NCBI GenBank assembly: GCA_963658695.1
Contig: CAVKRN010000005.1
Span: forward strand, 1 to 64,000
Direction: 5' to 3'
DNA: 64,000 bases
Origin: CAG-791 sp963658695
GTDB lineage: Bacteria; Bacillota; Clostridia; Lachnospirales; Lachnospiraceae
The notes under the pieces: generated by a model
What the model saw: the letters and a program-made list of their open reading frames with translations, nothing else
What the model was told of the DNA's origin: nothing
Database searches by the model: none
Program-made: the position numbers and the translations under genes
Shown: in pieces, positions 60,801-64,000 of the stretch
Numbering within the stretch: the first letter of the stretch is position 1
Layout: the number at the start of each line of letters is the position of its first letter

Positions 60801-61361
60801 CTATACAGCCTCCAATTCCTTCAGTACCTGATACAAGTGTGCCACCGGAAGCCCCACAATGTTGTTGTAGTCGCCTACAATCCGTGTAACATATCGTCCG
60901 AAAAGGCCCTGTATGCCATACCCTCCCGCTTTGTCCATGGGCTCTGCGGAATCTGCATAGGCCTGCATCTCCTCGACCGTCATCGGTGCCACTTCCACCT
61001 GTGTGCACTCCACAAAGGACACCGTTTTCTGTCCGCATATAACCGTGACGCCGGTATATACCTCGTGCGTCCGGCCCTGGATTTTGCGAATCATTGCATA
61101 GGCAGCCTCGTGACTTTTGGGCTTTCCCAGAATCTGCCCGTCTACTGCAACGACAGTATCTGCGCCGATGACCACCGCAGGTTCCTCCTGCCGGCCCGCG
61201 ATATCACTTGCCTTCTGCTGGGAAAGAATCCGCACCACCTCCCGTGGCGAGCTGGAGGAAACCACCTCCGGCAGCATACTGGGCTGCACACTCGCCTCAA
61301 TGCCAATCTGCGCCAGAAGCTGCACGCGGCGCGGCGATCTTGATGCCAAAATAATCTTCAT
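60801..61361 (-). CDS. maf: Maf-family nucleotide pyrophosphatase
   Basis: Maf proteins hydrolyse dTTP, UTP or modified nucleotides to the monophosphate, a house-cleaning or division-linked role. The 186-residue protein has SRSPRR, GADTVVAVDGQILGKP (catalytic Asp) and AEPMDKAGGYGIQG. The ATG at 61361 follows GAAGGAG; the frame reaches 61388. It is tail-to-tail with hisJ, 10 bp apart, and 37 bp downstream of the GH115 gene. Confidence 0.94.
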   Translation of the reverse strand: MKIILASRSPRRVQLLAQIGIEASVQPSMLPEVVSSSSPREVVRILSQQKASDIAGRQEEPAVVIGADTVVAVDGQILGKPKSHEAAYAMIRKIQGRTHEVYTGVTVICGQKTVSFVECTQVEVAPMTVEEMQAYADSAEPMDKAGGYGIQGLFGRYVTRIVGDYNNIVGLPVAHLYQVLKELEAV

Positions 61362-61398
61362 TTTTTCTCCTTCTGCTTGCAGGCGCATTCACACTCTC

Positions 61399-64000
61399 TC
61401 AATTTCCTGCATTCGCATCCACTCCCAAATAGCACGTATCCGGCATAACTGTTTCGGGATAAACTTCCAGCTTTTCCAGGATGATTCCCTCTTCCCTTGA
61501 CAGCAGCTCCAGGCATTGTTTGCCCGCCTTCAGCGGAAGAACCGTTTTGACGGTGCGTTCCTGATCCAGTACCGCTATGCTCCAGTCCTTATTGGAGCAA
61601 AAGCCGATGGTTCGCGACGCCTCTGCGACTGTGACTTCACAGACGTCCGCATCCCCGACCTTCACGCCAAATGTCTGCGGCTTCTCAAAGCCTGTCGGAT
61701 TAAGCGGCGCCATATGAAACTCCAGAACATAATTTCCTTCTGCCGGAATCTCCACACAGCAGGTAGCCGGCGCATTTTCCTTTGCGGGAGCCTTCAATCC
61801 GGAGCCGTACTTTCCGTAATAGGGCAGTACTTGCCACGATTCACTGGTAAAATCCTCCGGGAAAAGAACCTGAATTCCCTGTCTTCCGCTTCCCGGAAGC
61901 GCTGTTTCCTTCGATCTGGCCAGTATCTCCACCTGCGTTTTCGTCTCATCACTGCCGGTAATGGTAAGCGTGCAAGCTGCTGCCGCAGTCGTCATCCGTT
62001 CTCTTTGCACACGTACCTGTATCCGGCAAAGCTCTCCCGTCTGCAGGGTCCCATCGTCTGGCATCACATGCAGCCACTTAGGGCAATCGCCCACGCCGGA
62101 CGCCGGACGCGTTTCCGACGCGTTTCCGGTGGCGCCTTCCGCCTTACCTACTCCCATATCCCGGTCATTCACCGTTGCACCGGTTTTAAAATGCAGCTCT
62201 CCGCTTCCATTGTTCGAAAGCTCCAGGTAAAACGACTCATTTCCCGCATAACAGAAATCCTCGGCAAGTATCTTTCCCGGACCGTCATAATCCCTCTCAA
62301 AGGTCTGCTCCGCATCCGCTCTCGATACCGACAAAATCGGTGCATCCTGCGGCTCAATTCGCATAATCACCGGATTCCGCCGTCCAAAGTCATTCCACTT
62401 GGTAAAGCCGATGTGATGCGCCAGCTCCATCCCTTTCCACTTCCCGTCAAGAAAAGCAGCCCACTCTGCGGCCAATGCTCTATCCCTGTCCAGGCACTGC
62501 TGCGTAAGATCGGCAAAACGGTTGGCCTCGGGCCGTCCCTGGGCGGCATAATGATGATTTTTGCCTGCATACAGATGTAGCTGCAAAAGGTTAGTGACCG
62601 CCCTGCAGGGCCATCCGATCATGCTGTAATAGCCGTCAAACGCCGGTGCCCCTTCCAGATCGTGCAGGATTTTCTCATTGGAATCCTCCAAGCTCTTCAC
62701 TCTTTGAAGAAGCCGGTCTGTTTCCAGTTCATGGCAGGGATGAAAGATCTCCGGATGCAGCGATTCCGGGCGACGAAGCGATGCAAGCTGAATGTACTCC
62801 TCCAGCACATTAGCAGCTTCCTCAGCAAGTAAGTCACCAGATCTCTCACCCCTATTCACCGGCCGCTCTGCAGCCGCTTGCATGCGGTCGTCTTCCGGGA
62901 ACAGCTCCGAAGCCACCATGCGCGGATATTCCAGATAGCTTTGCGGATTGCTCCTGCCCCATTTCTCATAATCATAGGCAAGATCCATGAAATAGCGCAG
63001 CGTCACCTCATGAAATTTAAGATCCCCAACGTTGACAATCCAAAGCTCTTGTACGCCGTGCTCGTATGCCTCGCACATCTGCTCCCAGATCTGGGAAAAC
63101 GGCGTCGAATCCACCCATTCATAGGATACCGGACCTCCGTGGTAATCCAGGTGGTAATACATCCCATACCCGCCTCTGTGCCGGCGCATGGCTTCGTCCG
63201 GCAGTGCCCGCAAATGGCCGAAATTGTCGTCACTGAGCATGCAGATAACGCCGTCCAGCCCTTCCCAGGAATAGAGTCCCTCCGCAGCATCGGCTCCGTA
63301 ATAATACCCTTCCACTTCCTTATATACTGCCAGCATTTCGCGCGTTTCTCGGCGGATGGTGCCGTCTTCTTTGCCTTCACGGATCAGTGCGCGCTGGGCA
63401 GAAATGATCTCCTTCAAAAGCCGGATATTGTCTGCTGCCGGACTGTCCTCTCCGAGTAGCGCAGAGTCCCGTTCGCCCCGCATGCCGATGGTAATCATGT
63501 TCTCATAGCTTCCGCGGTCCTTCAGCGCATCCTGCCAATATCGCAAAAGCCCTTCCCGATTTACCCGAAAGTCCCAGGCATTTCCGTACACAGAGTGTTC
63601 CCCCCGCACCTGATCCCACTCCTCACTTGCGCGCAGGCACGGTTCGTGGTGTGAAAAACTCCAGATAATACCATACTCATCCGCCAGCTCCATGTCCGCA
63701 GGTCCCGGACCATCCAGCGGAAAGGAGCTGGTCCACATCGCAGGCCAGAGATAATTGCCGCGAAGCCGCAGCAGCAGCTCAAATACGCAGTCGTACATGG
63801 ACGCATTGAAACCGCCGAAGTGCTCCGTGCACCAGGTCCCAAACGCCGGCCATTCATCGTTGATGAAAAAACCGCGGTATCGCACCGAAGGCTCTCCGGA
63901 CATGCTGTTCCATGTCGCGTCCAGCAGAATGTCCTTCTGTTGCCGCACCGGAACATCTCCCCAATCGGACAACGGTGAAACGCCCATTGCCTCCGACAGA
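61399..64000 (-). CDS. GH115 family alpha-glucuronidase, N-terminus outside window
   Basis: GH115 enzymes remove (4-O-methyl-)glucuronic acid from the main chain of glucuronoxylan. The frame runs open through the right edge (64000), so the start lies beyond and at least 867 residues are present. The N-terminal part shown has RYRGFFINDEWPAFGTW and NYLWPAMW, core family motifs, then the TIM-barrel sequence with SFSHHEPC, DDNFGH and WIVNVGDLKFHE. A Ser/Thr-rich beta region closes the C-terminus, ending DTCYLGVDANAGN. No signal peptide can be judged. It suggests growth on plant xylan. Confidence 0.93.
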   Translation of the reverse strand, partial: LSEAMGVSPLSDWGDVPVRQQKDILLDATWNSMSGEPSVRYRGFFINDEWPAFGTWCTEHFGGFNASMYDCVFELLLRLRGNYLWPAMWTSSFPLDGPGPADMELADEYGIIWSFSHHEPCLRASEEWDQVRGEHSVYGNAWDFRVNREGLLRYWQDALKDRGSYENMITIGMRGERDSALLGEDSPAADNIRLLKEIISAQRALIREGKEDGTIRRETREMLAVYKEVEGYYYGADAAEGLYSWEGLDGVICMLSDDNFGHLRALPDEAMRRHRGGYGMYYHLDYHGGPVSYEWVDSTPFSQIWEQMCEAYEHGVQELWIVNVGDLKFHEVTLRYFMDLAYDYEKWGRSNPQSYLEYPRMVASELFPEDDRMQAAAERPVNRGERSGDLLAEEAANVLEEYIQLASLRRPESLHPEIFHPCHELETDRLLQRVKSLEDSNEKILHDLEGAPAFDGYYSMIGWPCRAVTNLLQLHLYAGKNHHYAAQGRPEANRFADLTQQCLDRDRALAAEWAAFLDGKWKGMELAHHIGFTKWNDFGRRNPVIMRIEPQDAPILSVSRADAEQTFERDYDGPGKILAEDFCYAGNESFYLELSNNGSGELHFKTGATVNDRDMGVGKAEGATGNASETRPASGVGDCPKWLHVMPDDGTLQTGELCRIQVRVQRERMTTAAAACTLTITGSDETKTQVEILARSKETALPGSGRQGIQVLFPEDFTSESWQVLPYYGKYGSGLKAPAKENAPATCCVEIPAEGNYVLEFHMAPLNPTGFEKPQTFGVKVGDADVCEVTVAEASRTIGFCSNKDWSIAVLDQERTVKTVLPLKAGKQCLELLSREEGIILEKLEVYPETVMPDTCYLGVDANAGN

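Noticed and set aside
1..64000. CRISPR array, integrase or insertion sequence transposase
   Set aside because: No regularly spaced repeats of CRISPR type and no transposase, integrase or phage structural protein were seen; the only mobile-like features are short repeats without genes.

Overview
The window comes from a low-to-middle GC anaerobic Firmicute, most likely the Lachnospiraceae (class Clostridia). Support: the gene order priA-def-fmt-yugP-rsmB-rlmN-stp-prkC, a Cmk-IspH fusion running into rpsA, pyruvate phosphate dikinase, Rnf-type subunits, a MurE with the meso-diaminopimelate motif DNPR, strong AGGAGG ribosome binding sites and sigma-A promoters. Genus cannot be read from the sequence. 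Base composition looks about 55 percent GC by eye. Most genes lie on the minus strand.

Layout from left to right. 173-15541 is a housekeeping block: PASTA kinase and PP2C phosphatase, RNA methyltransferases RlmN and RsmB, a membrane zinc protease, Fmt and Def (start-methionine formylation and deformylation), PriA, MurE, an RluA-type pseudouridine synthase, UbiB and a phasin-like protein. 15542-24394 is more mixed: a MITE-like repeat, diacylglycerol kinase, a D-2-hydroxyacid dehydrogenase, a stand-alone ~600-nt RNA gene with its own promoter and terminator, a sodium:alanine symporter, a CapA-like protein, a lipoprotein, a ketopantoate reductase, an orphan double-glycine leader peptide gene and a single tRNA-Met unit. 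24720-35525 carries ppdK, queA, an M18 aminopeptidase, a polytopic membrane protein and pheST. 35696-41534 holds a large surface protein, an ADP-ribosylglycohydrolase and a GT-C-like membrane protein. It is followed by a second independent RNA (41548-41798, 6S-like), aminopeptidase P and threonine synthase.

45361-49127 is the most unusual protein-coding part. An rnfC-rnfD pair without rnfG, E, A or B sits behind a small phage-like HTH gene. That gene is divergent from a second HTH gene across two 19-bp palindromic operators. The rnfC ribosome binding site is buried in a terminator-like hairpin that overlaps a second promoter -10. 49319-55178 has rpsA, cmk-ispH, a BaiN/HI0933 flavoprotein and an LCP cell-wall ligase. 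55289 onwards has an acyltransferase that appears to be leaderless, the glycolytic operon gapA-pgk-tpiA under a promoter with a tandem 13-bp direct repeat, a PHP phosphatase, Maf and the 3' portion of a GH115 alpha-glucuronidase cut by the window edge.

The strongest candidates for something undescribed are the ~600-nt RNA at 17498-18098, the rnfCD module with its hairpin and HTH switch, and the small intergenic repeat families, one of which has terminal inverted repeats. All RNA and regulatory calls come from reading promoters, hairpins and repeats by eye. No alignment or covariance search was run.
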